Origin: Amycolatopsis rubida
GTDB taxonomy: Bacteria; Actinomycetota; Actinomycetes; Mycobacteriales; Pseudonocardiaceae
DNA: 64,000 nucleotides
NCBI RefSeq assembly: GCF_900115345.1
Contig: NZ_FOWC01000018.1
Span: 102,021-166,020 of the forward strand
Direction of reading: 5' to 3'
Shown here: one piece after another, positions 33,446 through 41,443 of the stretch
Layout of the letters: every line of letters begins with the position of its first letter
Position numbering within the stretch: the stretch's first letter is position 1
The notes under the pieces: generated by a model
The model's database searches: none
The model's input: the letters and a program-made list of their open reading frames with translations, nothing else
What the model was told of the DNA's origin: nothing
Program-made: the position numbers and the translations under genes

Positions 33446-34309
33446 TCAGCCCTTCACCACTGAGAAGCCGGTCGCCCGCCCCACCAATTCCTCCAGCTGG
33501 TCCGGTTCGGTCGTTTCCTGGCCGAGCCCGATGGTCTTGTTCGTGCCGTGGTAGTCGCTGGACCCGGTGCGGACCAGGCCCAGCTCGTCGGCCAGTTCGC
33601 GGGTGCGCGCCCGGGTGGCCCGATCGTGGTTGGGATGGTTGACCTCGACGCCGGTCAGCCCGCGCGCCGCCAGGTCACGCAGGGTGTCCTCGCTGATCGT
33701 CGCGCCGCGGCTGAACGCGAAGGGGTGCGCGATCACGGTAACCCCGCCGGCCGCGGTGACCATGTCGATCGCTTCCTCGACCGGAGTGTCGCGGCGCGCG
33801 ACGTAGTAGCCGCGGCGGCTGTGCAGATAGTCGCTGAACGCCTCGTCCACGGAGCTGACCAGCCCGGCGCGGACGAGCGCCTGCGCGAGGTGCGGCCGCC
33901 CCGCGGGCGAGTCCTCCGGCAGCAGGCTCAGGATTTCGTCGGCGTCGACCGGGAGGCCGTCGGCGGCCATCCGCTCGGCCATCCGCCGCAACCGGCCGCG
34001 CCGTTCGATCCGCAGCCGCGTCTGTTCCGCGACGATCGCGGGCGCGGCCGGGTCGAAGAGATACGCGAGCAGGTGCACGCTGATTTCGTAGCCGGTGTCC
34101 GGGTCGATCGAGACCGTCGACAGTTCCGCGCCGGGCACCAGTGTCAGGCCGGCGGGCAGGGCCGCGGCGGCCGGTTCCCAGCCCGCGGTGGTGTCGTGGT
34201 CGGTGATCGCGACGATGTCGAGACCGGCACGCGCGGCGGCTCCGACGAGCTCGGCAGGGCTGTCGGTACCGTCGGAGGCCGTGGAGTGGGCGTGCAGGTC
34301 GATGCGCAT
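33446..34309 (-). CDS. PHP-domain phosphoesterase (YciV/RNase AM type)
   Basis: 287 residues starting MRIDLHAHSTASDGT; an ATG 9 bp upstream is possible. PHP metal-binding motifs: DLHAHS, ITDHDTTAG, PGAELS, then VIAHPFA, HPNH and GSSDYHG. Family members include 3',5'-nucleoside bisphosphate phosphatases and the 5'-to-3' exoribonuclease RNase AM. Substrate choice cannot be read from the sequence. It lies 66 bp after the PH-domain gene. Confidence 0.9.
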   Translation of the reverse strand: MRIDLHAHSTASDGTDSPAELVGAAARAGLDIVAITDHDTTAGWEPAAAALPAGLTLVPGAELSTVSIDPDTGYEISVHLLAYLFDPAAPAIVAEQTRLRIERRGRLRRMAERMAADGLPVDADEILSLLPEDSPAGRPHLAQALVRAGLVSSVDEAFSDYLHSRRGYYVARRDTPVEEAIDMVTAAGGVTVIAHPFAFSRGATISEDTLRDLAARGLTGVEVNHPNHDRATRARTRELADELGLVRTGSSDYHGTNKTIGLGQETTEPDQLEELVGRATGFSVVKG

Positions 34310-34375
34310 CGGACCCATTCTCGACGATGCGCTGCGTCACCTCGGCACCGGGACCAGGGCCGACGGGCGCCGAGG

Positions 34376-34936
34376 TCAGCCGACCGGCTTCTTGCCCCGC
34401 GCCGCGCGCTGCGCCTTGATCATCGAGAACCGTTCGGCCTGCTTCTGCTTGTCGCCGAACACGAGCTCGGAGATCGTGTCGTAGAACTCCTCGGGCCGCG
34501 GCAGGTAGTCGATCCGGTTCAGCGCCTGGATCTGCCCCGCCGATTCGACGACCATCGTGCCGTAGCCCAGCATCCGGCCCCAGGCCGAACGCTGGTAGGT
34601 GAGGTCGGTGACCTTGCTGATCGGCATCATCAGCACCTTGGTGGTGAAGACGCCGGTGGTCATCACGAACCGTTTGTCGGTGACGACCAGCCGCTCGACC
34701 CACCATTCGATGATCACGTAGGCGAACCGCAGCACCACCGCCAGCGCGACGTACCAGAGGATGTTCTGCACCACCCACAGCGAGGGCGGCAGCAGATACG
34801 AGACCAGCACGCACACGATCAGCAGCGCGGCTGCCTCGAACGTGTCCCAGAGGAGCACCGCCCAGTGGCGGCGGATCCGGATGACCCGCCGCTCGGTGTC
34901 GAGGAGGTACTCGTCAGGGTCGCGTGGCGCGAACAT
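34376..34936 (-). CDS. PH-domain (bPH_2) membrane protein
   Basis: 186 residues. After a short start (MFAPRDPDEYLLDTERRVIRIRRHW) come two membrane segments, AAALLIVCVLVSYLLPP and LWYVALAVVLRFAYVII. A bacterial PH domain follows (WWVERLVVTDKRFVMTTGVF, MMPISKVTDLTYQRS, VVESAGQIQALNRIDYLP). Such proteins are common in actinobacterial membranes with no defined ligand. First gene of a leftward series with PHP, marC and the nuclease. Confidence 0.85.
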   Translation of the reverse strand: MFAPRDPDEYLLDTERRVIRIRRHWAVLLWDTFEAAALLIVCVLVSYLLPPSLWVVQNILWYVALAVVLRFAYVIIEWWVERLVVTDKRFVMTTGVFTTKVLMMPISKVTDLTYQRSAWGRMLGYGTMVVESAGQIQALNRIDYLPRPEEFYDTISELVFGDKQKQAERFSMIKAQRAARGKKPVG

Positions 34937-34958
34937 GGTTCGAGGGTATCCCCTGTCG

Positions 34959-35144
34959 TCAGTGGAAGATGTTGCTGACGAACGTGATCACCGATTCGGC
35001 CGAGCTGCGGAGGAAGTCCACGATGTTGCTGACAAGACCAGCAGCATGGCCCGGCTGAGCGATCACGAAGAACAGCACCAACGCGATACCCACGAGTCCC
35101 GCAAGCTTCTTCGCGTTCACAGCGATCAATCCCGTCTCTTCCAT
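34959..35144 (-). CDS. small membrane protein, conserved-type hypothetical
   Basis: 61 residues: MEETGLIAVNAKKLAG, one hydrophobic helix (LVGIALVLFFVIAQPGHAAG), then an amphipathic tail (SNIVDFLRSSAESVITFVSN). The AxA before G could be a signal-peptidase site, so the mature form might be an exported short amphipathic peptide. No family is recognised. It lies 22 bp upstream of the PH-domain gene on the same strand. Confidence 0.65.
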   Translation of the reverse strand: MEETGLIAVNAKKLAGLVGIALVLFFVIAQPGHAAGLVSNIVDFLRSSAESVITFVSNIFH

Positions 35145-35311
35145 GACACCCGGAAAACTGACTTTCTACGTTGTACCGCACTGACCACTCACGCGGGAGG
35201 AAAGTCCCGCGCATGGGTCAGCCAGGCGCTCGAAGTGTACCGTACGGCTACTCTCCGTGTACAGGTTCCCGGACGCTAGGGGGCCTGGCCGGGGTCGGCT
35301 ACCGTCGCGGC

Positions 35312-35713
35312 ATGGACGGCCTCGAGCGCTGCGTCGGCGGCATTGTGTTCGACGACCAGGGCAGACTCCTGCTCATCCGGCGCGCGAACGAGCCGGGGAA
35401 AGGCCAGTGGTCGCTGCCCGGCGGGCGGGCGGAACCGGGCGAAACGGACTACCAAGCAGTGGTCCGGGAGCTCCGCGAGGAGACCGGACTCGACGTGAGA
35501 CCGCACACACTGGCCGGTTCGGTCGTCCGCGGCCGCTACGACATCCACGACTACGAATGCACGTGGACCGGCGGAATCCTCACCGCGGGCGACGACGCCA
35601 CCGACGCACTGTGGGTCAACTCGGCCGAACTGGTCAATTTGGACGAAGCGGGCCACCTGGTGGACCAGCTCCTCGTGACCCTGAGTGACTGGAATGAGTT
35701 GCCCACCGCGTAA
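35312..35713 (+). CDS. Nudix hydrolase
   Basis: 133 residues from the ATG at 35312. The complete Nudix box GX5EX7REUXEEXGU is present: GGRAEPGE, then RELREETGLDV around residues 37-58. The protein starts MDGLERCVGGIVFDDQGRLLLIRRANEPGKG and is a single compact domain. It hydrolyses a nucleoside diphosphate linked to another moiety; the substrate is not evident. Start codons further upstream would add residues unlike the family. Confidence 0.92.
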   Translation: MDGLERCVGGIVFDDQGRLLLIRRANEPGKGQWSLPGGRAEPGETDYQAVVRELREETGLDVRPHTLAGSVVRGRYDIHDYECTWTGGILTAGDDATDALWVNSAELVNLDEAGHLVDQLLVTLSDWNELPTA

Positions 35714-35993
35714 TCCGGAGCGGCTATTTCCGCATTGCCGCCGGCCGCGTCCGCGATTCGGAACCGATTGCGGAGTTGCCGGAAAGTTTCCCCATCGTTC
35801 AAGCGTCCGCGATGAGCACGGAAAATGCGGGGAACGCGTATTCGATATCGCCGGACGCGCATCGGTCCGGCAGCGCGGGCGCGCGCGGGGCGGTGTGACT
35901 GATGGGGTGAGTGTGACACACGTTACTCAGGGTGCCGGGGCGTCGTGAGTGGCGATCCCCGGCGAGAACCGGGACGCCACTCACGAGACACCT
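35714..35993. other. intergenic region between convergent genes
   Basis: 280 bp. The left two thirds show no convincing coding signal, though a short leftward frame ending at 35799 reads like protein for 15 residues (IEYAFPAFSVLIADA). A small palindrome GTGTGACACAC lies near 35911. The right end is the family B hairpin at 35943-35986. Confidence 0.4.
35943..35986. terminator. hairpin family B, copy 2
   Basis: Outer arms TCGTGAGTGGCG (35943-35954) pair perfectly with 35975-35986; an inner TCCC/GGGA stem and a mismatched centre follow. It begins 8 bp after the DUF2332 stop, in terminator position. Confidence 0.7.
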
Positions 35994-37112
35994 TCACGCC
36001 AGCCAGGTCATCCGCTGCCCGTGCGGCGTCGTCCGGGCCAGCGCGCGGGCCTCGGGTTCCCCGTCCACCCAGCTCGTCAGCCCGAGCACCGCCATCGCGG
36101 GCTCGCCGGGCACCAAGCCGTCCGCGGCCAGGTCGTCCCGGCCGGGCAGCACGGTCTCCAGCCCGGCCCGGTAGAACTCCTGGCTCACCCACCACACCGG
36201 CCGGGCCGAGGACAACCGCGCCAGCTCGGCCACGAAATCCGCCCGCCGGTCCCCGAGATACGCCAGCGCGTGGCTCGTCAGGACGACCAGCGGCAGTTCC
36301 GCGGGCACCCGCGACGCCGCCGAGGCAAGGTCGTCCACCGCGTCCCCGGCGATCAGCTCCGGCGCGTGCTTCCGCTGTTCCGCGGCAGCAGTGCGCAACA
36401 GCCGGATCCGGTCGACCTGGTCGGCCCAGACGCACGCCTCCAGCCACGCCAGCTCGTCCTCGTCCGAGAGGTCCACGGGAGCCCGGTCCAGGCCCGCTCG
36501 GGCCGCCACAGCGACCTTCTTCGGCAGCTTGGGCAACTTCGCACCAGGCTCGACGTCGATCGCGCAGTGCAGTCCGACAGCGGCCTTCGCCGGACCTGCC
36601 GTGAGCTGTTCGCCGCCGTCGCATTGGTAGCGGTAGCCGAACCGGTCGAGCCCCAGCAGCAACCCCGCGCTGCAGCCGACCTCGAGCAGCGCGATCTTGC
36701 CGCCCGCTTCTTTCGCCGCCGCCGCGACCCCCGGGTACAGCAGCGCGGCGCGGCGCACCTCGTTCGTCTGCGTGTAGCGGGTCGAGATGATCTCACGGGC
36801 CTGGTCCGCGCGCTCCAGCAGAAACGAGCGGAACAACGGCCACGTTTCGCTGTCCACACCGTCGAATCCGCCGACTGACGGGTAATACCGCGACAGCGGA
36901 TGGATCGGGTCCGCTTGCACCAGCCGGTGCGCGGCGGCGAACAGCAACGTCCCGCGCGCTTCGCCGCCACGGGCGTCGGTCAGCAGCGCGGCGACGTCGT
37001 CGTCCTCGGCCGCGTTCGTGGCGAGGTGGTCGTACAGCGGCGAAACACCGCGCGCCTCCACCTCGGCGAACCTGCGCAATCGACGCTTGATCTCTTCCAG
37101 GGCGATGGCCAC
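35994..37112 (-). CDS. DUF2332 domain-containing protein
   Basis: 372 residues from the GTG at 37112, with GAGGAG nine bases upstream; codons further upstream are non-typical. Family features: ASDIFHPL-type region here as QADPIHPLSRYYPSVGG, LLYPGVAAAAKEAG, a glycine motif LLEVGCSAGLLLGLDRFGY near 175 that resembles a SAM-binding loop, and LPLVVLTSHALAYL. DUF2332 proteins look like methyltransferase-fold proteins without a known substrate. It overlaps nothing and follows the MaoC gene on the same strand by 26 bp. Confidence 0.8.
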   Translation of the reverse strand: MAIALEEIKRRLRRFAEVEARGVSPLYDHLATNAAEDDDVAALLTDARGGEARGTLLFAAAHRLVQADPIHPLSRYYPSVGGFDGVDSETWPLFRSFLLERADQAREIISTRYTQTNEVRRAALLYPGVAAAAKEAGGKIALLEVGCSAGLLLGLDRFGYRYQCDGGEQLTAGPAKAAVGLHCAIDVEPGAKLPKLPKKVAVAARAGLDRAPVDLSDEDELAWLEACVWADQVDRIRLLRTAAAEQRKHAPELIAGDAVDDLASAASRVPAELPLVVLTSHALAYLGDRRADFVAELARLSSARPVWWVSQEFYRAGLETVLPGRDDLAADGLVPGEPAMAVLGLTSWVDGEPEARALARTTPHGQRMTWLA

Positions 37113-37138
37113 CCGTGCTCCTCTTCGCGGCGGATCGA

Positions 37139-37642
37139 TCACTCGTGCGGCGTCGGACGGCCGGGCTGCTCCCCGCCGCGGGTGTCGCCGTAGGACCGCT
37201 TCGGCACCATCACTTTGCGCCGGAAAATGCACACGATGGTGCCGTCCTGTTTGTACCCGCGCGTCTCGACGTACACCACTCCCCGGTCGTCCTTGGACTT
37301 CGACGGGGTCTTGTCGAGCACCTCGGTCTCGCCGTAGATCGTGTCGCCGTGGAACGTCGGCTTCACGTGCTTGAGCGATTCGACCTCAAGGTTCGCGATG
37401 GCCTTTCCGGACACGTCGGGCACCGACATGCCGAGCAGCAGCGAGTAGATGTAGTTGCCGACCACGACGTTCTTGCCGAAATCGGTCGTCTCGCCCGCGT
37501 AGTGCGCGTCCAGGTGCAGGGGGTGGTGGTTCATCGTGATCAGGCAGAACAGATGGTCGTCGTATTCGGTGACGGTCTTGCCGGGCCAGTGCTGGTAGAC
37601 CGCGCCGACCTCGAACTCCTCGTAGTACCGGCCGAATTGCAC
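37139..37642 (-). CDS. MaoC-family dehydratase
   Basis: 167 residues with hot-dog fold features: GRYYEEFEVGAVYQHWPGKT at the start, the hydratase-type motif DDHLFCLITMNHHPLHLDAHYA near 30-50 (catalytic D/H pair), and a central helix region GNYIYSLLLGMSVPDVSG. These enzymes hydrate enoyl-CoA substrates. The particular acyl chain is unknown. Upstream, 37643-37799 holds its promoter and the leader region of corA; the two genes are divergent. Confidence 0.88.
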   Translation of the reverse strand: MQFGRYYEEFEVGAVYQHWPGKTVTEYDDHLFCLITMNHHPLHLDAHYAGETTDFGKNVVVGNYIYSLLLGMSVPDVSGKAIANLEVESLKHVKPTFHGDTIYGETEVLDKTPSKSKDDRGVVYVETRGYKQDGTIVCIFRRKVMVPKRSYGDTRGGEQPGRPTPHE

Positions 37643-37799
37643 GCTTGCGCCTCCTGTCCGGGTAACACCTGCCGAACCAGGTGCGACACGTATCCGTGGT
37701 GAGGAGTACCCTCGACCATCGGTGATCGCGCGTCAACGCGACCCCTGCCACTTCGCACGCCCTGGCGTGCCCCGGCCGAAAGGAGGTGAGGAACCGCCC

Positions 37800-37931
37800 A
37801 TGAGCAGTGGTGATAGTCCGCTCCCTAGTAGCCCGGCTGCCGCCCCGCCCCCGCCCTCAACGGTGCGGCTGCGCCGCGCAGCTTTGCCCTGTGTTCCCAC
37901 CTCGCCGGCCAGCCCTTCTCGATCCTGGTAG
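37800..37931 (+). CDS. proline-rich leader peptide upstream of corA
   Basis: 43 codons. The ATG at 37800 follows AAAGGAGGTGAGG, a perfect match to the anti-Shine-Dalgarno sequence and far stronger than most ribosome sites in the window. The peptide contains SSPAAAPPPPSTVRLRRAAL and a second Pro/Ser cluster near its end (PTSPASPSRSW), 12 prolines in 43 residues. The stop lies 91 bp before the corA start. A GTCCGG/CCGGAC stem (about 37937-37972) follows the stop. Proline-codon leaders that sense Mg2+ or translation speed are known for mgtA/mgtC in enterics and for an actinobacterial Mg2+-responsive operon. The role here is inferred. Confidence 0.6.
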   Translation: MSSGDSPLPSSPAAAPPPPSTVRLRRAALPCVPTSPASPSRSW

Positions 37932-38022
37932 GCCCGCGTCCGGGAACCCACGGTGCCGCCGGACGGACCCAGTCCGCCTGGCCGTCGTCTTCGTGTTCCA
38001 CGACGTCTGCCCAGGAGAACCC

Positions 38023-39111
38023 ATGCCTGCCATTCCCTCGCTCGGCGGCCTTCGCGGCCGCGGCAACAACCGGGCCAAGGCCAATCTCGACCGGCCGATC
38101 CCGGTGCCGCTGTCGGCGTATGTCGTCGATTGCGCGGTGTATGTCGACGGCAAGCGGCTGCCCGGGCGCTGGACGCACGCCGAAGCGATCCGCGAGGTGC
38201 GCAAGCGGCACACGGGTTTCGTCTGGATCGGGTTGCACGAGCCCGATTCCGACCAGATCCAGGGCATCGCGGACACCTTCGGCCTGCACGAGCTGGCCGT
38301 CGAGGACGCGTTGGAGGCGCATCAGCGGCCGAAGCTGGAGCGCTACGACGACACGCTGTTCCTGGTGCTGAAGACAGTCCGCTACGTCGAGCACCAGTCG
38401 CCGACCACGGCGAACGAGATCGTGGAAACCGGCGAGCTGATGGTGTTCCTCGGCCGCGATTTCGTGATCACCGTCCGGCACGGCAACCACTCCGGACTCG
38501 CCCGGCTGCGCCGCGACCTCGACGACGATCCGGAGCGGCTCGCCCTCGGCGCGGCGGCGGTCGTGCACGCGATCTCCGACCACGTGGTCGACCACTACCT
38601 GGAGGTCACCAGCCGGATCGAGGCGGACATCGACGAGATCGAGGCGCAGGTGTTCGCGCCGCGCTCGTCGGTGAGCGCCGAGCAGATCTATCTGATGAAG
38701 CGGGAAGTGCTCGAACTGCGGCGCGCGGTGGTCCCGCTCGCCACGCCGGTGTCGCGGCTCGCCGAGGGCTACACGCGGCTGGTGCCCGACGAGGTCCGCT
38801 CGTATTTCCGCGACGTCGCCGACCACCTCGCCACCGTGTCCGAACGCGTAGCGGCGTTCGACGAACTGCTCAGCACCCTGGTCGACGCGACCGTCGCGAA
38901 GATCTCGCTGCAGCAGAACACCGACATGCGCAAGATCACCGCGTGGGCGGCGATCATCACGGTGCCCACGATGGTCGCGGGCATCTACGGCATGAACTTC
39001 GACTACATGCCCGAACTGCACTGGCAGTTCGGCTATCCGATCGTGGTCACGATCATTCTCGCGATCTGTCTGCTGCTGTACCGAATATTCCGGAAGAACG
39101 GCTGGCTGTAG
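38023..39111 (+). CDS. corA: CorA-family magnesium/cobalt transporter
   Basis: 362 residues. The ATG at 38023 follows AGGAG five bases upstream. A large cytoplasmic N-terminal domain (FVWIGLHEPDSDQIQGIADTF; EDALEAHQRPKLERYDD) leads to two C-terminal helices (ITAWAAIITVPTMVAGIYGM and FGYPIVVTIILAICLLLYRI). The signature YGMN with MPE follows the first helix, as in all CorA channels. It conducts Mg2+ into the cell as a homopentamer. Preceded by the proline-rich leader ORF; in mycobacteria corA (Rv1239c) also lies next to the sugABC-lpqY genes. Confidence 0.95.
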   Translation: MPAIPSLGGLRGRGNNRAKANLDRPIPVPLSAYVVDCAVYVDGKRLPGRWTHAEAIREVRKRHTGFVWIGLHEPDSDQIQGIADTFGLHELAVEDALEAHQRPKLERYDDTLFLVLKTVRYVEHQSPTTANEIVETGELMVFLGRDFVITVRHGNHSGLARLRRDLDDDPERLALGAAAVVHAISDHVVDHYLEVTSRIEADIDEIEAQVFAPRSSVSAEQIYLMKREVLELRRAVVPLATPVSRLAEGYTRLVPDEVRSYFRDVADHLATVSERVAAFDELLSTLVDATVAKISLQQNTDMRKITAWAAIITVPTMVAGIYGMNFDYMPELHWQFGYPIVVTIILAICLLLYRIFRKNGWL

Positions 39112-39163
39112 CCGCCCTCGCGGTCCCCCTTTCTTCCCCCGGTTGCAGGAGGTTTGTCTCGCC

Positions 39164-39280
39164 ATGTCCCGGTTGCTGTCCAACCTCAAGTTCTGGGCTC
39201 TCGCCCTCTGCCTCATCTGGATCGTCGGCATCGTCGCGATGATCGCGCTCAACCCCGGGTTCGCGCACGGCATGAAGTGA
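39164..39280 (+). CDS. small single-helix membrane protein
   Basis: 38 codons from an ATG with AGGAGGT twelve bases upstream: MSRLLSNLKFWALALCLIWI then VGIVAMIALNPGFAHGMK. One membrane helix with a short basic N-terminus. It begins 52 bp after corA and is probably co-transcribed; a small accessory subunit for CorA is conceivable but unproven. Too short for standard gene calling. No family recognised. Confidence 0.6.
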   Translation: MSRLLSNLKFWALALCLIWIVGIVAMIALNPGFAHGMK

Positions 39281-39306
39281 CGCGGCATGCGCCGTAACCT
39301 TGGCGC

Positions 39307-39960
39307 ATGCCGAAAGCGCTGGTGGTGGCCGACGAGGCCGACGAGCGGCTGTGGACCTCCGCGGTCCGCTCGCTGCGGGTCGACCTCGTCCTCGCCGCCG
39401 GCGATCTGCCGTTCGCGTATCTCGAGTTCCTCGCCGGCATGCTCGACGTGCCGTGCGTGTTCGTTCCGGGCAATCACGACCCGGACCTGAGCGGCTTCAC
39501 CCGCTACGGCGGACTGTCCATGAAGGACGGTTTCCCGACCGAGTGGCCCGGCCCGGCAGGCGGAGTCAACGCCGACGGCCGGATCGTCGACGTCGCCGGG
39601 CTCCGCATCGCCGGGCTCGGCGGCTCGATCCGCTACCGCGACGGCCCGAATCAGTGGACGCAGCGGCAGCAGGCGCGCCGGGCCCGGCGGCTGGAGCGCC
39701 GGTTCCGGTGGCGGAAACGGCGCGACGGCAATGGGATCGACGTCCTGCTGACGCATTCGCCGCCGCGGCATCTCGGCGACCGCGAAGACCCGCCGCACCA
39801 AGGTTTCACCTGTCTGCACCGCACGATCGACACCCTGCGGCCGCAGTGGCTGCTGCACGGACACATCCACCCGAACGGCGAACCGGTGCCCGACCGCGTG
39901 GCGGGCCGTACCCGGATCCGCAATGTGGTGGGCTATCAGGTGATGGAGTTCCCGCGATGA
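39307..39960 (+). CDS. calcineurin-like metallophosphoesterase
   Basis: 217 residues. Metal-ligand motifs in order: VVADEADERLW, AAGDLPF (GD), VPGNHDPD (GNHD), LLTHSPP (H) and LHGHIHPNG (GHxH). This is the full set of the family, with an unusual first motif, VVADEAD in place of DxH. That loss may change metal use. The substrate is unknown. The stop overlaps the ATG of the ParB-like gene (ATGA), indicating coupled translation. Confidence 0.85.
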   Translation: MPKALVVADEADERLWTSAVRSLRVDLVLAAGDLPFAYLEFLAGMLDVPCVFVPGNHDPDLSGFTRYGGLSMKDGFPTEWPGPAGGVNADGRIVDVAGLRIAGLGGSIRYRDGPNQWTQRQQARRARRLERRFRWRKRRDGNGIDVLLTHSPPRHLGDREDPPHQGFTCLHRTIDTLRPQWLLHGHIHPNGEPVPDRVAGRTRIRNVVGYQVMEFPR

Positions 39961-40796
39961 CCCGACCGACCGGTTTCCCGCGTGCCGACGCCGAAAGCGA
40001 CTTCCTGCGAGCCCGCCGAAGGCAGGTGCTGTCACGGCTTTCCACGTGGCTGCGCCGCGAACCCGACGACGTCAATATCATGCTGCCCTTCCATGAAGTG
40101 GTGCAGGCACTCGGTTACGTCAGCGAGGCGCGGATCGGGACGCGAGTGATCACATTGGACTCGATCGTCGGCACTGTCGACCGAAGCCGCGATTTCGACC
40201 GCCGCTTCCGCCCGACGTCCGCCCGCGTCCGGCAACGCTGGGAACGACTCGCGCTGGCCGCCCGCCGCGGCGAAGCGATTCCGCCGATCGAGGTGTACCG
40301 GATCGGCGAGCTGCACTTCATCATCGATGGCCACCACCGGGTTTCGGTCGCGCTGGCGCAGGGACTGTCCACAATAGAAGCTTCGGTGACGGTCGTGCGC
40401 ACCAAGCTGGACCCGAGCGGCATCCGGTATCGCGGCGACCTGATCGTGAAGGACTACCGGCGGCTGTTCCTGGAGCGAGTCCCGCTGTCCGGGCACGCCC
40501 GCGCTTCGGTGCTGGTGACGGATCCGTGGAACTACGCCCAGCTCGGCGAGCACGTCGAAGCCTGGGGTTTCCGGCTCATGCAAGACGAAGGCCGGTTCAC
40601 CGACCGCGCGACCGTCGCGCAACGCTGGTTCGACGAGGAGTTCACGCCCGTCGTGGCGATGCTGCGGCAAGCGGATCTGATCGGCGACCGCACCGAAGCC
40701 GAGGCGTACCTGTGGGTCGCGTGCGAGCGGTACCGGCTGATCCGGACGCACCGCTGGGACGAGGAGGTCATCGAGACACTGCGCTCCCAGCAGTGA
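39957..40796 (+). CDS. stand-alone ParB-like nuclease-domain protein
   Basis: 279 residues. The ParB/Srx-type motif appears as IPPIEVYRIGELHFIIDGHHRVSVAL around residues 100-125 (the DGHHR core). The typical ParB helix-turn-helix is not seen, and there is no parA gene beside it, so this is not a chromosome-partition ParB. The fold now includes CTP-binding and kinase-like enzymes. Coupling to a phosphoesterase suggests a shared nucleotide or signalling role, but this is speculation. The two tandem palindromes begin just after its stop. Confidence 0.72.
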   Translation: MTRPTGFPRADAESDFLRARRRQVLSRLSTWLRREPDDVNIMLPFHEVVQALGYVSEARIGTRVITLDSIVGTVDRSRDFDRRFRPTSARVRQRWERLALAARRGEAIPPIEVYRIGELHFIIDGHHRVSVALAQGLSTIEASVTVVRTKLDPSGIRYRGDLIVKDYRRLFLERVPLSGHARASVLVTDPWNYAQLGEHVEAWGFRLMQDEGRFTDRATVAQRWFDEEFTPVVAMLRQADLIGDRTEAEAYLWVACERYRLIRTHRWDEEVIETLRSQQ

Positions 40797-40798
40797 CT

Positions 40799-40836
40799 TG
40801 TCAGGCAGCCCCTGACGTGTCAGGCTGTTCCTGACA
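40799..40836. promoter_or_regulatory. two abutting 19-bp palindromes
   Basis: Site 1 (40799-40817) is TGTCAGG-N5-CCTGACG and site 2 (40818-40836) is TGTCAGG-N5-CCTGACA. They touch with no gap, and their junction CCTGACGTGTCAGG is itself palindromic. They lie between the ParB-like stop and the ribosome site (GGGAGG) of the zinc-finger gene. They could be paired operator sites or two RNA hairpins acting on translation. Confidence 0.7.
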
Positions 40837-40849
40837 CCGGGAGGTTGTG

Positions 40850-41197
40850 ATGACTTCGTACTGCTCGTTCTGCCTCAAACCGGCCGGCGAGGTGGCCAAA
40901 CTGATCGCCGGCTCCGGCGTCTACATCTGCGAGGGCTGCGTCGGATTGTGCGACCAGATCCTGGCCGGGAAACACGAGCCGGGGACGCCCGAGGTGACGC
41001 TGTGGGAGCGGAAATCGGATGAGGAGATCCTGGAGAGCATCCCGCGGATGGCGAAGGTCAGCGCGCAGACGGACGCGCGGATCCAGGAGCAGGTGGACCT
41101 GCTGCGGACACGCGGGGTGGCGTGGGCGCGGATCGGTGAGGCGCTCGGAGTGACGCGGCAGTCGGCCTGGGAGCGGTTTTCCGCCGAGCGGAAATGA
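40850..41197 (+). CDS. ClpX-type C4 zinc-finger protein
   Basis: 115 residues from the ATG at 40850 (GGGAGG five bases upstream; a GTG at 40847 is possible). The N-terminus is a ClpX zinc-binding domain: CSFCLKPAGEV, then ICEGCVGLC, giving Cx2C-x18-Cx2C. The C-terminal half is a helical DNA-binding-like region (LRTRGVAWARIGEALGVTRQSAWERF), a clear helix-turn-helix. There is no AAA+ domain. It could be a small regulator, perhaps binding the tandem palindromes before it. Confidence 0.82.
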   Translation: MTSYCSFCLKPAGEVAKLIAGSGVYICEGCVGLCDQILAGKHEPGTPEVTLWERKSDEEILESIPRMAKVSAQTDARIQEQVDLLRTRGVAWARIGEALGVTRQSAWERFSAERK

Positions 41198-41248
41198 GCA
41201 GGCCCCCTCCCGGGTGATGGAGGGGAGAGGGCCTCTAGTGCGGCTTGC

Positions 41249-41443
41249 TCAGTCGCTGGGAATGATGGCCCACAGGATCAGGTACGCGACGAACTGCGGC
41301 CCCGGCAGCAGGCACGACAGCAGCGCGAGCACCCGGACCTTGCCCGGCGTGGTCCCGAAGCGGCGGGCGAGCCCGGCACAGACGCCGCCGATCATGCGCC
41401 CCTCCCGCGGCCGGCTCAACCGGCGAGTGACAGGTGCGGTCAT
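41249..41443 (-). CDS. PspC-domain small membrane protein
   Basis: 64 residues. The ATG at 41443 follows GGGAGGGGAACACG; codons upstream are excluded on that ground. PspC motif: MIGGVCAGLARRFGTTPGKVRV, then a membrane helix (ALLSCLLPGPQFVAYLILWAIIP). PspC proteins act in envelope stress regulation. It is isolated here, with no pspA nearby. Confidence 0.85.
   Translation of the reverse strand: MTAPVTRRLSRPREGRMIGGVCAGLARRFGTTPGKVRVLALLSCLLPGPQFVAYLILWAIIPSD

Noticed and set aside
35799..35984. Small leftward ORF ending IEYAFPAFSVLIADA
   Set aside because: Only the last 15 residues look protein-like; the start lies inside the family B hairpin and there is no ribosome site.
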